Shown: positions 46,301 through 57,880 of the stretch, in pieces
How positions within the stretch are numbered: position 1 is the first letter of the stretch
Layout of the letters: every line of letters starts with the position of its first letter
NCBI GenBank assembly: GCA_036346395.1
Contig: CM070613.1
Coordinates: 23,864,818-23,928,817 of the forward strand
Reading direction: 5' to 3'
Length of the DNA: 64,000 nt
Origin: Hsuehochloa calcarea
Taxonomy: Eukaryota; Streptophyta; Magnoliopsida; Poales; Poaceae
Translations under genes and position numbers: made by a program
Notes under the pieces: generated by a model
Database searches by the model: none
What the model saw: only the letters and a program-made list of their open reading frames with translations
Told to the model about the DNA's origin: nothing

Positions 46301-47545
46301 AAGGGGTGGCAAAGTCTTGGTCTTGTGCCGGTGCTCCCTCTCCGCTCCCCGATTCCTGGTTCCTGGTGGTTCCTCCCGGTGCCAACTTTGACACCCTTGG
46401 CCTGGTGGTCTTGCCATCTTGTCCTCCTCCTCCTTCGGCTGGATGGATGGTGATCTGGAGTTGTGTTTGGCTGTGAGTTTGCTTGAGCTTTTGGCAGTGT
46501 GGGTGTGGCCTTGTGTTCTGGCTTTGAAGGGGGAAGGCACTTTACCGGGAGATGAAATCGGTGGGTTTTGGGTGGGAATGCATCTGCCGGGGAATGCATT
46601 TTTCGGGAATGCATTACGCTTATCTAGAGCATGCACAATCGCGGCTTATCTCCGATGTGCCATGTCTTTTACTGTGCTCTTATTCATCTTCATTTTACCA
46701 TGATCCTATTGGTGCACTCTGTGAATCGATAAGCTTAAATGGGGGAGGTGCATTCGGCTGGGGTTGGCTTGCTAATGACCACCATGCCCTTGTGCTAACC
46801 GAATGGCTCCCTCAAGATATTTGGGGCTATGGGCATTTTGGTCAATTGACTGGCAATACACTATGCAATGGATTCTCTGCAGTCGATGCAATTTGATATT
46901 CGTAGGTGTTGGGTTCGAAAATGCCGAATGATGAAACCTACGGAAATGAGACGGCGCCGATTCTCTTAGGTTGGTCTAGGTGTCGTGAGTATCTAGGTGC
47001 CGACTGATTTGGGTTAACCTAGGTGACTTGAGAACCAAGATGCCGGTTAACCCAGGTTGGTGTGGGTAGTCTTGATACTCAGGGTGCCGGCTAATCTAGG
47101 TCGATCTGGGAACCGCGATGATTCCTACTGTACTCTGACGGCAAACTACTTTATTCTAACTCTATTCTCTAGTTTTTGAACTGCTAATGGTCTTGTGGTT
47201 GATTGACGGACAATGGAGCTGGAAATGGTATTTCGGATTGAGTCGAGGAAGACGGTTTGACTGGACGGCGATGGACGAATCATGCTTCAAGGAAGACTTC
47301 AGTGATATGATATGCAATGTACTCAAAGTTGTAAACATGACAAGATTTTAATTTAATCTTTTGTAATGTACTCAAAGTTGTAAACATGATCATCGAATTT
47401 TTCAAAAAATTTGAAAAATCGATGTAATAAATTTGCAAATTCGAATTTTTTGTATCAAAATTTACTAAGTTCGAAATTTCGTGGCAAACTTTTTATTTAT
47501 CGATTGCTAACTAGAAGTGACTATTAATGTTAATTATAATTAGTC
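43336..47545 (-). repeat. 5' LTR of the 34-47 kb gypsy element
   Basis: The minus-strand 3' end is GGGGCGTCACA next to the primer site. It is colinear with 34161-38327. Differences are concentrated at CTG/CAG-containing words, and the last 240 bp (47310-47545) are unusually disturbed: a 25-bp segment is duplicated and a palindrome absent from the other LTR is present. The TGTGAGAACCC start is missing. Stem-loop at 43754-43773. Confidence 0.85.
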
Positions 47546-48013
47546 GAGTGTTGACGATTTTGGCCGCCTAGACAACAAAGTTGCGCAGGTAATCACATTA
47601 AGAAAAACTACGATTTAAGTCGTCGATTCTTCATGCCTTGGATGCATATGAAGTGGTATAACACAAATGCATATGTTGCTAAAAAATTATGAAGTGACTA
47701 AATTTAAATTTGATGCCAAAATCATGATTCATGAAACAATAAAATCTATGTGAACAATCTCTAGCTAAAAAAAAACATTATAGGGAGTAAATGTATTGTT
47801 TGACAACTTTGGAATATCAGTGCTTCATCGACACATGACAACACTAAGAACTTCCTCATATATACAAACTAAGGTAGCGTGCATAAGGAACCGGTGTATT
47901 GTTTTTGCTTAGATACACCGTCCAATCAATGTGTTGTTCTTGACACAACAAGCCAATGCAATTTCAAATGTACATGCTTGTTCTTAATTTTTCAAGCTCT
48001 TCAGCCTACATTT
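47546..48013. other. Unassigned sequence between two retrotransposons
   Basis: AT-rich, with no open frame of note, no repeat termini and no match to the rest of the window that I could see. Confidence 0.5.
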
Positions 48014-49542
48014 TATTGGTGATATGCCCTAGAGGCAATCATAGAGATGATTATATCACGTCTATATTTATGAGTTATTGAATAAGTGTTATTATGTTTC
48101 TTGAATGAATCATCGTTTATAAAGATTAACAAGTATGTGACTTGTTAGTTAAACTCTTTTAACTTATATGATGTCGTTCTAAATGTATCATTGGTCGGAT
48201 GTCACTGGTCGGAACACCAATTATCCTACCGACCAGCACATGTATTGATTGATAACCATGTTTCATCGGTCATAGATATAGGGATATCGAATCAATAATG
48301 TGAATACATGTTAGAGAACATGGTGTTGGATTGAATTACCTTGAGACACTGCTGAGATTGTTATGATTTCATATGTCATCAGTTAGTCTCAAGATATATA
48401 ATCCTTAGACCTGAGATCAGCATGATTTCCTACATGTGTAAGAGTACACTTTGATGTTGTCAAAGGCTACTCCGTAACTGGATAGTCATAAAGGTAGCTT
48501 TCGAGTGTGCTAAGAAACATGCGGAGGAATGTGACTGGTCGGATATAAGATTTGCCCCTCCTAACATAACAGGAGAGATATCTCTGAGCCCCTCGATGTG
48601 GTTGGATAAAAAGAGTGCATGGCCATGCCACTGGTGGTCGAAGAGTTCGATCACATGAAGTTATCTGACACTCGATCGAGAAAGTATTGAACAGTCCATG
48701 GATGACATAATATCTCACCTAGAATTCAACCAGATATCGTGAGGCAAAGGGAGAATACACAAGCTAGTCGTTCAGTTCGATACACAAGCTAGTCGTTCAG
48801 TTCGATCAGATACGGACTAGTCGTATGGAGATATGAGCTGGTCGTAGGCCGGTCGAACAAGATCACCAAGTGATCGAAACCTAGTCGTAAGGAGTTATGA
48901 ACTGGTTGAGACCAAATATAAGCTGGTCGTAGGCTAGTCGAAACTTGTTTATAAGGAGTTACGAATGGGTCGATACCAAATAGGACCTGGTCGTAGATCA
49001 TATTACATTAAGGTTCGTCCGATATAATTTGTGTGTATTCAAGAATCGTTATGTCCTACTAGGTACCACTAACGACTCATGGTCGGAAAAGGTTTTCAAG
49101 TCACAACTGGACTACACATAAACCTACAGTGTCACACATTTAATGGGTTAAACAAAACAGTACAGATACGATTCGTCAAACATGTTCGAATAGGATCCGT
49201 CATGGGCACTATATAAGGAGATGCTTGAGGCTATTGGGGAGAGAGAAGTGGAGACAAGGATACGTGATTTGTTCCACAAAACCCTATCTGCCATCTTCTT
49301 GAGAGAGCCTTCCCGTACGACTTGGTGCTAGCACACATGTGTACGACGTTCCTGCCCTAGATGTGTGGATACTGTAGAAGCGCTACTGCGATTGCTATTG
49401 CGTTCGAGGACGATCCGCTACTTTACAAGGAAAGCGATCGACTAGGAGGTAACGATCTGTGATCTCTTACTTGCATGACATCTTGGTTTATATGGTATAA
49501 TTTTTGAATTATCAGCTAGCATAGCCTACTCGTATCCCAACA
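48014..49542 (+). repeat. 5' LTR of the copia element (1529 bp)
   Basis: Starts TATTGGTGATATGCCCTAGA, one base off the TGTTGGTGATATGCCC start seen in a widespread grass copia family, and ends CCCAACA before the primer site. It carries a CTATATAAGG promoter at 49210-49217, many GGTCGTA/GGTCGGA words, and an exact 25-bp tandem duplication at 48756-48805. Confidence 0.87.
49210..49217 (+). promoter_or_regulatory. TATA box of the copia LTR
   Basis: TATATAAG within CACTATATAAGGAGATGC, about 330 bp before the LTR end, the expected place for the U3/R boundary promoter. Confidence 0.65.
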
Positions 49543-49556
49543 TTGGTATCAGAGCC
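49543..49556 (+). promoter_or_regulatory. Primer-binding site of the copia element
   Basis: TTGGTATCAGAGCC directly after the LTR, a perfect match to the initiator-methionine tRNA primer. Confidence 0.93.
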
Positions 49557-51030
49557 ATTCTACATAGTTTTTTTATCTAGATCGGTCGTATATACTAGAT
49601 ATGTGGTAGTAGTAGATTGGATCTATTACTGGTTTGGTCTGGTAACCTAGATCGGTTCATTTGGATGGAGCAATCTAGGCACTGGTTGATAAGATATACC
49701 GGGTTTCGGTGGTAATGGATGGGTTTGAGAAGAGGTATAAGTTGAGAGCACTAGATGATTTACTCGACTTGTTTACGACTGTCTTGCATGGTACTCCTAC
49801 CGATCGGAATTCCGCCATGGGAGTATGTCGCAGTGCGTGGTCGTATCAAGGTAGTGATCAGATTGGTTCAGAATAGGGTTAATATGATTAATCTGATGAT
49901 TTCTGAGAGCGTTGCCCCTTCGAACCCCACCCGCTAACCGGCTAGCAGGACCGACGTGGTCGTAGCCGCATTATAAGGCGCTATGTGTCATGTCACCCGG
50001 TAGAATTGGATTCTATGCATAACTCGTTTTTGCAGGGATTGATGTAAATAGTATGACCCATTGTGTATGTGGTGCATGTATAGTTTTTTCCAAGGCCTAT
50101 GTGTCATGATGTGAGATAGCCATCGAGCTATATATTATTGTATAACGGTCTGCGTACCGATGTGTGATGCTTGATATTATCATCTGTAATTTATTACAAG
50201 CTCTTAGGAGTAATTGCTTAGTAAATGAATGCGGTCGGAGACTTCAAGTATGGTGGTCGGAGGATAGGAAACATGGTGATAGAGATCGTCATGATGAGGG
50301 TCATACTATTTCACAGTTTAATATGATTATTTATGAATGTTTATTCATGTCTTGCTATTTTATCATGTTTTATTATTGGATGTTTTAGCATGGTAGAATA
50401 GTATCTCTCAAGAAAAATTAAGTTAATTTGATGTCTTTCCAATTGTTGCGACCATCACGATTTTGATCGTTAATTGGTGGGTCTACCATAGTAGTGTGTC
50501 ATTAACTATCTTAATAAGACGGGGTGGGTGTTGGACACCCACATGCATAGCGTTGGTTTAACTTAACAAGGCTATCAAAACGGTTTTGGGCCTTGGGACA
50601 TGGTACTGTTGGTTGCTGGGGCATAGAGATGCCGTCCAACAGACAAGAGTCATATGTGATATGATTAGTAAGGGGTTGCCTGCCCAAAATCACTATGTTT
50701 CTAGCAAATGGCCATAGCTCACTAGGACTTAATGATTTTATGGATCTTGAACTCACTATATGATATTTGAGGGAAACATAGTTTAGAACATATAGTAGGA
50801 GTATCTTTTATTGACTGTTGATGATCAAGTTCGACTAGGTATGGATTGGTCGTATAGTGATATAACCAAGTCCAGACTAATTGTATGATGATATGACCAG
50901 GTCCAGACTAGTCGTATAGAGATACGAGCTGGCCGTAGACTGGTTGAACACGACCACCAACATGAGTATCTAATGGAAGATCTAACATAAACATAGTGCT
51001 GAATCTTTGCATATATTTCTGTTGTAGATC
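49557..51030 (+). other. Copia 5' leader
   Basis: About 1.5 kb without a protein-coding frame of note. Near 50840-50960 it repeats the GGTCGTATAGnGATAT and CCAGACTA words found in the LTR. A long untranslated leader of this kind is common in plant copia elements of the larger size class. Confidence 0.6.
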
Positions 51031-51498
51031 ATGGCACCTACTACTTCTTCTGCACCTACCTTTAACTTGCGATCTATTCTTGAGAAAGAAAAACTGAATG
51101 GTACAAACTTCATTGACTGGTTTCGTAATTTGAGAATTGTTCTCAAACAAGAAAAGAATGAATATATTCTAGAGGGCCCATATTCTGAGGAACCGAATGC
51201 CGATGCTCCTCGTCCTGATAAGAATGCTTACGAGAAGCATTGCAATGACACAGTCGATGTGTACTGCCTAATGCTTGCGACCATGAACCTTGAGCTTCAG
51301 AAGCAATATGAGACCACAGATGCTTACAATATGATTGTAGGTCTGAAGGGTATGTTTCAGAATCAAGCAAGGGCAGAGAGATTTAACACCTCTAAGGCAT
51401 TGTTTTCTTGTAGACTGTCAGAAGGTAACCCGACCATTCCTCATGTGATCAAAATAATTGATCACATTGAGAACTGGAAAAGCTTGGCTTCCCCTTAG
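51031..51498 (+). pseudogene. Copia Gag
   Basis: A 155-codon frame starts at ATG 51031 right after a TTGTAGATC context. It contains LNGTNFIDWFRNLRIVLKQE, YNMIVGLKGMFQNQARAERF and KALFSCRLSEGNP, the classic copia Gag (capsid) blocks. It stops at 51496-51498 after IENWKSLASP. The continuation LPLSQELATDVILQ lies in another frame, so one small frameshift has split Gag. Confidence 0.9.
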
Positions 51499-51559
51499 CC
51501 AAGAGTTGGCTACTGATGTCATTCTTCAATAGCTCCCTACGAGCTTTGAGCTTGTCATA

Positions 51560-51904
51560 TTGAATTTTCATATGAATGGCATAGAGAAATCAATGACCAA
51601 GTTGCATGGCATGCTTAAGAGTTCTGCGGAAAGTAACAAGAAAAGTTCTAATCATGTGATGATGGTTCAAAAGACTACTAGCTTCAAGAAGAAGAGTAAG
51701 TCAAAGGGAAAGGGAAAAGGGAAAGGAGAGACTCAAAATAAGATCGAGAGTCTCAAGGCCAAGCTTAAGAAGCTCAAGCTGGGTCCTGAGCCTGAATCAA
51801 AACATTACCATTGTCACGAGACTAGGCATTGGAAGCGAAACTGCAAGAAGTACTCAGCAGAGATGAAAAAGATGAAGGGAAGTAAGACTTCCATTCAGGT
51901 ATAA
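51560..51904 (+). pseudogene. Copia Gag C-terminus and nucleocapsid
   Basis: A 114-codon frame with a Lys/Gly-rich basic stretch (KSKGKGKGKG) followed by YHCHETRHWKRNCKKY at about 51803-51850. The family motif is a CCHC knuckle. Here the first cysteine is replaced (HYHC instead of CFHC-type) and the conserved glycine is changed, so zinc binding is doubtful. Confidence 0.85.
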
Positions 51905-52000
51905 ATGTTATAGAAATTAATCTTGCCTCTTCTTCGACAAGTTCTTGGGTATTTGATATCGGATCGGTTGCTCATATTTGCAATTCGATGCAGGGACTGA
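51905..52000 (+). pseudogene. Copia protease active-site region
   Basis: The frame reads SSWVFDIGSVAHICNSMQGL from about 51940. The expected catalytic DTGS (or DSGS) appears as DIGS at 51955-51966, with the Thr/Ser next to the catalytic Asp changed to Ile. The protein upstream is in a different frame. Confidence 0.8.
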
Positions 52001-53202
52001 CAAGGAGTAGAAGTTTGGCAAGAGGAGATGTTGATCTTCGCATGGGCAATGCAGTAAGAGTTGTTGCATTAGCTATTAGCACTTTACCATTTGCTTTACC
52101 CTCAGGATTAGTTATGGAATTAAATAAATGTTATTATATTCCTGCTTTAAGCAAAAACATTATTTCTGTTTCATGTTTAGGAGCAGAAGGTTATGAGTTC
52201 AGAATAAAGAACAATTGTTATTTGATTTATTTTAAAGATATGCTTTATGGCCATGCTCCACTGGTGAATGGATTGTATGTTTTGAATCTTGGTGATGAGC
52301 CCATCTATAACGTTAATGCTAAGAGACTTCGACCTAATGATTTGAAACCCACTTTTATTTGGCATTGTTGTCTAGGTCATATAAATAAGAAGCGCATGAT
52401 GAAGCTCCATAAAGATGGTCTTCTAAACTCATTTGATTTTGAATCATTTGAAACATGTGAATCTTGTTTACTTGGTAGGATGATGAAGTCACCTTTCATG
52501 ACTAGAGGTGAGAGGGCAAGTGACTTATTGGCCCTTGTACATACAGATGTATGTGGACCAATGAGCACTTCAGTTAGAGGTGGTTTTCAGTACTTCATAA
52601 CTTTCACTGATGATTTCAGTGGATTTGGCTATATCTATTTGATGAGGTATAAGTCGGAATCCTTTGAAAAGTTCAAAGAATTTCGGAATAAAGTGCAGAA
52701 TCAACTTGGCAACACAATCAAATGTCTACGATTTGATCGTAGAGATGAATATTTGAGCTATGAGTTTGGTGATCATCTAAAGAAATGTAGAATTGTTCCA
52801 CAACTTACTCCGCTGGGGACGCCTCAATGGAATTGAGTGTCTGAATGACGGAACCGAATATTATTGGACATAGTTCGGTCAATGATGAGCCAATCTAATC
52901 TTCTATTGTAATTCTGAGGATACGCTTTAGAAACAGTTGTTTTCACTTTAAATAAGGTTCCATCAAAAACTGTAGAGAAGACACCATATGAGATTTGGAA
53001 CAGGAAAAGTCCTGGATTGTCTTTTCTCAGGGTATGGGGCGGTAAGATACATGTCAAATGTTTGACGTCTGATAAACTCACACCCAAGTCCGATAAGTGC
53101 TTCTTTGTGAGGTATCTTAAGGAAACTAAATTATATTATTTTTATAATCAGGTTGATAACAAAGTGTTTGTTGCCCGTAATGGTGTCTTCTTGGAGAAAT
53201 AG
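51988..53202 (+). pseudogene. Copia pre-integrase and integrase, with stop codons
   Basis: From 51988 the frame covers the protease end, the pre-integrase zinc region (WHCCLGHINKKRMMKLHKDG, ESCLLGRMMKSPF) and the integrase core with both catalytic aspartates (HTDVCGPMS and the Asp of RFDRRDEY, the latter in a block normally RSDRGGEY). It ends at a TGA (52834-52836) inside TPLGTPQWN, where the family has Gly. Downstream codons continue recognisably (RNRILLDIVRSMMSQSN, KTPYEIWNRKSPG, WGGKIHVKCLTSDKLTPKSD) to 53202 with further stops, and an acidic linker runs to 53533. Confidence 0.88.
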
Positions 53203-53533
53203 TTTCTTTCCAAAGGAGTCAGTGAGAGAAATGTGCGACTCGAAGAAATTTGAGAACCATCTGAAAATGTTTCAAGTCCCACTGAATCTCTACAGGATGA
53301 ACAAGATTGTTGAACCTTTAGATGAGGCATCATACCATGTAGATAAAAAGGCCACATCAATTTCCTATAAGGTATGGGCATGTTATTTTATTATTGAATA
53401 ATAATGAGCCAAAGACTTATACTGGAAGCGATAATGGGCCTAGACTTTGAATTATGGCTTGAAGCCATGAGCTCCAAAATAAAATCCATATATGACAATT
53501 AAGTTTGGAACTTGGTTGATGCACCCGATGGTA

Positions 53534-56485
53534 TGTCGGACCCGGATTTTATAATCCAGAATCCTCTGTGAAATCATCGCTACTCCTGGATCGAGAGGTA
53601 GCGCTCACATTACATTCTTGATTCATTTCATACATCGAGACCAACCCGTCTTAATATTACAACCTCAGAGTTAAATAGACCACGTCGGGTCGAGTTTACA
53701 AAAGAGGGCCGATCAGGCCAAATAGGTTCATTACATAACATAGAGAAACAAGTGCGGAAGCAAAATGGGCAAACACGACTCCCCGCAGGCAAGCGACTGC
53801 GGCACCTTGTGTACCACCAATGTTATCCAAGGACTTGGAGAATATTGGCTATACACCTGTGCCAGCGGAGCCAACTAGACTGTGGCGAGCCTTAGCCTAC
53901 GCAACCATCTACTCTTCGCCCTGGTCTTGACCATCGAGTCCTTGCTCCTCGTAGTAGGCGTAATCATCCTGCTCGGAGGCTTCTGGGGTTTGGGGAAAGA
54001 GCGAGTGAGCACAACAACCGTGCTCATGAGCCAACACAGCAGATGCAATAATATATATGCAAGGCTAAACAAGGGTGGCTCGGGTTCTTTTATTTGCATA
54101 AAGCAATATTTGTAAATAACATAATTACAAATCCCTATGACTTAGCATTTTTAAACTGATTACATTTTCATTAAAGAGAATAAGTGCAATAATAAATAAC
54201 AATGAAGGTTACCTCCACCTTATGCTTAAATTTTGATAACTAGATTCGTCCACCGATTATCGACCTTTGGTAAGGCTACCCGGAAAAATCCAAAACAAGG
54301 GCTAGATGAGCCCAACACGTTCCCATTTCCACCCACAAAGATTTTTGAAATAGAACTACCTCAAGTTAAGTTCCCATGTCCGCCTATGACCGTAGGCGCG
54401 GCTGTTTAAACAGTTTTTGACTCTGCAGAGTTTGTACACTGTACCCGCAAGAGACAATCATACTCGTTACCCCACATGATTCCGTAGTCATGTAGTTGAG
54501 CGATCATCACAGTAACGTTTCAAACTACCTTGCCCCTTCCGTCATCTCACCCCTATGGCCAATTCCATAAGTTGTGCGAGATGTTTACCCCAACGACTAG
54601 CAAAGCGGGCCCCGGCCCCAGAGACTAGCGTAGCGGGCAACTTCACCGTGCTCGGTGTCCCATTCAAGCCAGCATACGTCCTGCCGCTTGCACACTTCTA
54701 AACACCGGTTGTGGGATGACATTCAGGGTTCAATAGTTTTACTAGGCCAAGTTGCACTTTGCAGACTTGCGGTTGTACTTGTTTTACACAGGAGGTCATG
54801 ACAAGATTAAGTCCTTAATTCATCTGGACGGTTCATACCACATACCAACCATTCTCGTGCTACGTCCGCACCCACCATTCTTTCCATCCGTCCAGATGGG
54901 GTACTAGCAAGTTGTTTAGGGTTTTGGGGAGGAAAACCAATTAACGCAACACACCAGTCATCTACATCCAATGACTGCCCAAAACCATTTTTTTTCATGT
55001 TTAAAGGATGATGATTGGGGTGATTAACACCCCGGTACTCAAGCAAGGCTAGCATGGCACTTGAGTACCGACTATAACTAGTAAGTTACCATATAATTTA
55101 CTAGGGTGACAAGGATCAGGGAATTCAAATATCAAGGGCAAGGTGTAATAATTACTTAACAATCAAGTTGGCATTTAGCTACCTTAAGACCATTTAACAT
55201 ACATTTGCATAAAAATTTAAGCATGCAGTTTGCTATTTTAAAAGAACATAATTTTGCATAAATTGTAGGATCAATATGATCAAAGTGTTGACTACTTTGG
55301 GTCAAAGGTTGAAGAGTCTAGGTATCCTTGAGCGTGGTGAAGTTGGGGTCAAAGCTTCTTCGTACTCTACTCGGACGATCGCCAGGAAAATAAAGAAACA
55401 AGCAAACAAAGCAAATAAATACAACATCCATAGAAAATGAATTCAAACATAAATCAAATCAGTACCATAATATAGGTTTTGAAATTATAAATTTTGGGCA
55501 CAAGTTTCATATTTTTGAGTTATAAAGAAAAAGATATGAATTTTGAAGCGTAAAGCGATTTTTCGATTAAATAGAAAATCGAAAATCTGAAATTCACCGC
55601 GCCGACACGTGTCCACGGGTCCACAAGACGGTCGTGGACCAGTCCACGACGGCGCTGTGGCCTCACCAAGATGGCGAGTGGGCCCGCTTGTCACCGTGAC
55701 AGGCGATGCGGGTGGGGCCCACCGTCGGCGCGCCAGCGCTGATGAGTTAAAGCGAGGCGACGCGCTCGAAGGCGTCGCCTCGTCTTCCTCGCAAAGACGG
55801 GAAGAACCGAGGGGCGGGGAGAAACGGGAGAAGGAGAGAGCGGGCGGGCGAGGGGAGGAGGCGCGGCGGGAGGGAGGGGAGAGGGAGAGGCGGCTCGGGC
55901 GGAGGTGAAGGAGCCGAGGCGGCTGCGGCGACCCGAGACGGAGAAGGCGGCGATGGGGCAAGCGGAGGAGAAGGCGACGGCGGCCGGAGGCGAAGACGGA
56001 GGCGGCGGTTTGGTGGAGCCGAGCGGGAAGGACGAGGCGAAGGGCGGAGAAGAAGAGGGCGCTCGCTTAAATAGCCGAAGGAGGAGGAGAAGACAGGCGA
56101 CGGAGCTCTGAGGATGGGGCGCCAGGCATGGGCGAAGCAGCGGCGGGACCGAGGCGGCCGGGAGGGCGCCGCACGAGAGAGGCGGGCTCGGCCACAAGGC
56201 AAAGCCGAAACGGCGCCACTGAGAGAGAGAGGGAGGAGGCCTTGGGCGGCGACCGAGGAGCGGGCGACGAGGCCGAGGCAGGCGCGCGAGGGAGAGGCGC
56301 AGGATGGGCGCCGCGGGCGGCCGAGCGAGGCGGAGCCGGGTCACGGCGCAAGAAAGGGAGGAAGACCGGCCGAACGGGGGCGACGGAAGAGGTAAGAAAA
56401 CAAGCCACTTTCGATCCTTGGATTTGCAACTGGAAAAACTAGGAAATTTTTCTTCTTTTGAAATTGACCGAAACGAGATGTTACA
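53534..56485 (-). repeat. 3' LTR of the terminal gypsy element (2952 bp)
   Basis: Begins TGTCGGACCC and ends GATGTTACA on the plus strand, i.e. TGTAACATC...GGTCCGACA in sense. Same family as the solo LTR at 24027 but about 1 kb shorter in the middle. The GC-rich promoter region is at 55.6-56.4 kb with a TATTTAAG (minus, about 56065-56073), and the stem-loop is at 54006-54026. Confidence 0.92.
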
Positions 56486-57880
56486 AAACCTACCCACCTT
56501 AAAAAGAATCTCGACCCCGAGATTCGAGCTAATCCAAAATGTAGGGTAGTCTAGCTTGATTGGTCTTCACGCTCCCACGTGGCTTCGCGCTCGAATGATG
56601 GCTCCATTGAACCTTGCAAAGACGGATGATTTGACGCCTTGTTTGCTTCTCCACAACGTCGAGGATCTTGATTGGGTGCTCTGGATATGACAAGTCCTTC
56701 TGGAGTGTGATGGCTTCAACTGGGGCTTGCTCTTCAGGCACTCGGAGACACTTCTTGAGTTGAGAAACGTGGAACACGTTGTGAACGTCTGACAGACTTG
56801 CGGGTAGCTCCAACTGGTAGGCTACTTCTCCACGCTTGGCGGTGATTGGATACGGTCCTATGTACCTTGGTGCAAGCTTGCCTTTCACCTTAAATCTCCG
56901 CATTCCTCAAGAGGTGATACTTTAAGATACACATGATCTCCAACCCGAAGGTTAGTTCCCTGCGACGATTGTCGGCATAACTCTTTTGTCTGGACTGGGC
57001 AGCTTGTAGACGATCTCTGATCAGCCGAACTTTCTCTTCTGCCTGCTTGAGGGTATCTGGTCCAAAGATATACCCTTCTCTCGATTGACCAATGCGAGAG
57101 GGTTACGCATTTTCTTCCATAGAGTGCCTCGAATGGGGACATCTTCTGACTTGACTGTAACTATTGTTGTAGGAAAACTCTGCATAGGGTAGGCATCTTT
57201 CCCAATCCACAGCAAACTCTAAGGCACAGGCTCGGAGCATGTCTTCTAAAATCTGATTTATCCTTTCGGTTTGTCCATCCGTCTGGGGATGATATGCAGT
57301 GCTGAAGTTTAGGTGGGTTCCAAGGGCATCATGCGAGCTAGCCCAAAAATGCGAGGTAAATTGAGATCCTCGATCCGAGACTATCCTCTTGGGAACTCCG
57401 TGTAAACACACGATCTGAGCCATATACAACTCGACCAATTTGTCTCCCTTATGCGTAGTCTTCACAGAATAAAGTGGGCGACTTTCGTCAATCATCAACT
57501 ATCACCCATATGGAGTCATATCCGGACTTGGTGCGAGGTAACCGGTGATGAAATCCATCCCAATCTCTTCCCACTTCCATTGAGGTATTTGCAATGGTTG
57601 GAGCAATCCTGCGCAGCCTCGGTGTTCGGCTTTGATTATTGGCACACATCACAACAAGCTACAAACTCGGCGATGTCTCTCTTCATTCTCGGCCACCAGT
57701 AGAGAATCTTCAAGTCTTGATACATCTTAGTGCTGCCTGGGTGCAGGGTATAAGCTGAGCTATGGGCTTCTTTCAGTATCAAATCTTTAAGTTCCTTCTG
57801 GTGTGGAACAAATAGGCGTTTCCCATACCATAGGATTCCTTGTTGGTCTTCTACCATCTTAGGGCTTTCCCTTTGGCCAT
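56486..57880 (-). pseudogene. Gypsy integrase and C-terminal tail
   Basis: Minus-strand blocks in order: H2C2 zinc-binding region (HSSAYTLHPGSTKMYQDL ... CCDVCQ, 57636-57857); integrase core with VSDRGSQFTSHFW and TAYHPQTDGQTERINQILED (57103-57498), giving the second catalytic Asp and the Glu; MSPFEALYGR (about 57142); and a C-terminal domain with KLAPRYIGPYPI, NVFHVSQLKKCL and YPEHPIKILDVVEKQTRR (56529-56903). The last part resembles the degenerate chromodomain of Tekay-type chromoviruses. Frame breaks separate most blocks. Confidence 0.88.

Larger units (their letters stand above)
34161..47545 (-). mobile_element. Antisense Ty3-gypsy retrotransposon with two LTRs of about 4.2 kb
   Basis: The 3' LTR is 34161-38327, the polypurine tract 38328-38341, the degenerate interior 38342-43320, the primer-binding site 43321-43333, and the 5' LTR 43336 to about 47545. 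Order and orientation are consistent with one element on the minus strand. The interior is only 5.0 kb and has just scraps of coding sequence, so it is non-autonomous or decayed. The outermost bases of both LTRs are damaged: the left end reads GGCAATCGCCC where the other copy has TGTGACGCCCC, and the right copy lacks the TGTGAGAACCC end. No target duplication could be recognised. Confidence 0.88.
48014..53533 (+). mobile_element. Sense-strand Ty1-copia element, truncated before reverse transcriptase
   Basis: Contains a 5' LTR (48014-49542), primer site (49543-49556), 1.5-kb leader, gag, nucleocapsid, protease, pre-integrase and integrase. The last recognisable codons (YDN-stop-VWNLVDAPDG, about 53490-53530) are the conserved lead-in to reverse transcriptase. 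The antisense gypsy LTR at 53534 begins four bases later, so the second half of the copia element, including its 3' LTR, would lie beyond the window if it survives. Confidence 0.9.

Noticed and set aside
34161..47545. Possible segmental duplication of a gene-bearing 4-kb block
   Set aside because: The two blocks are LTRs: they are joined to a primer-binding site and a polypurine tract in the right order, and contain no gene.
55485..56497. 268-codon minus-strand frame
   Set aside because: Falls within the GC-rich part of the gypsy 3' LTR; it extends through LTR promoter sequence and has no domain.
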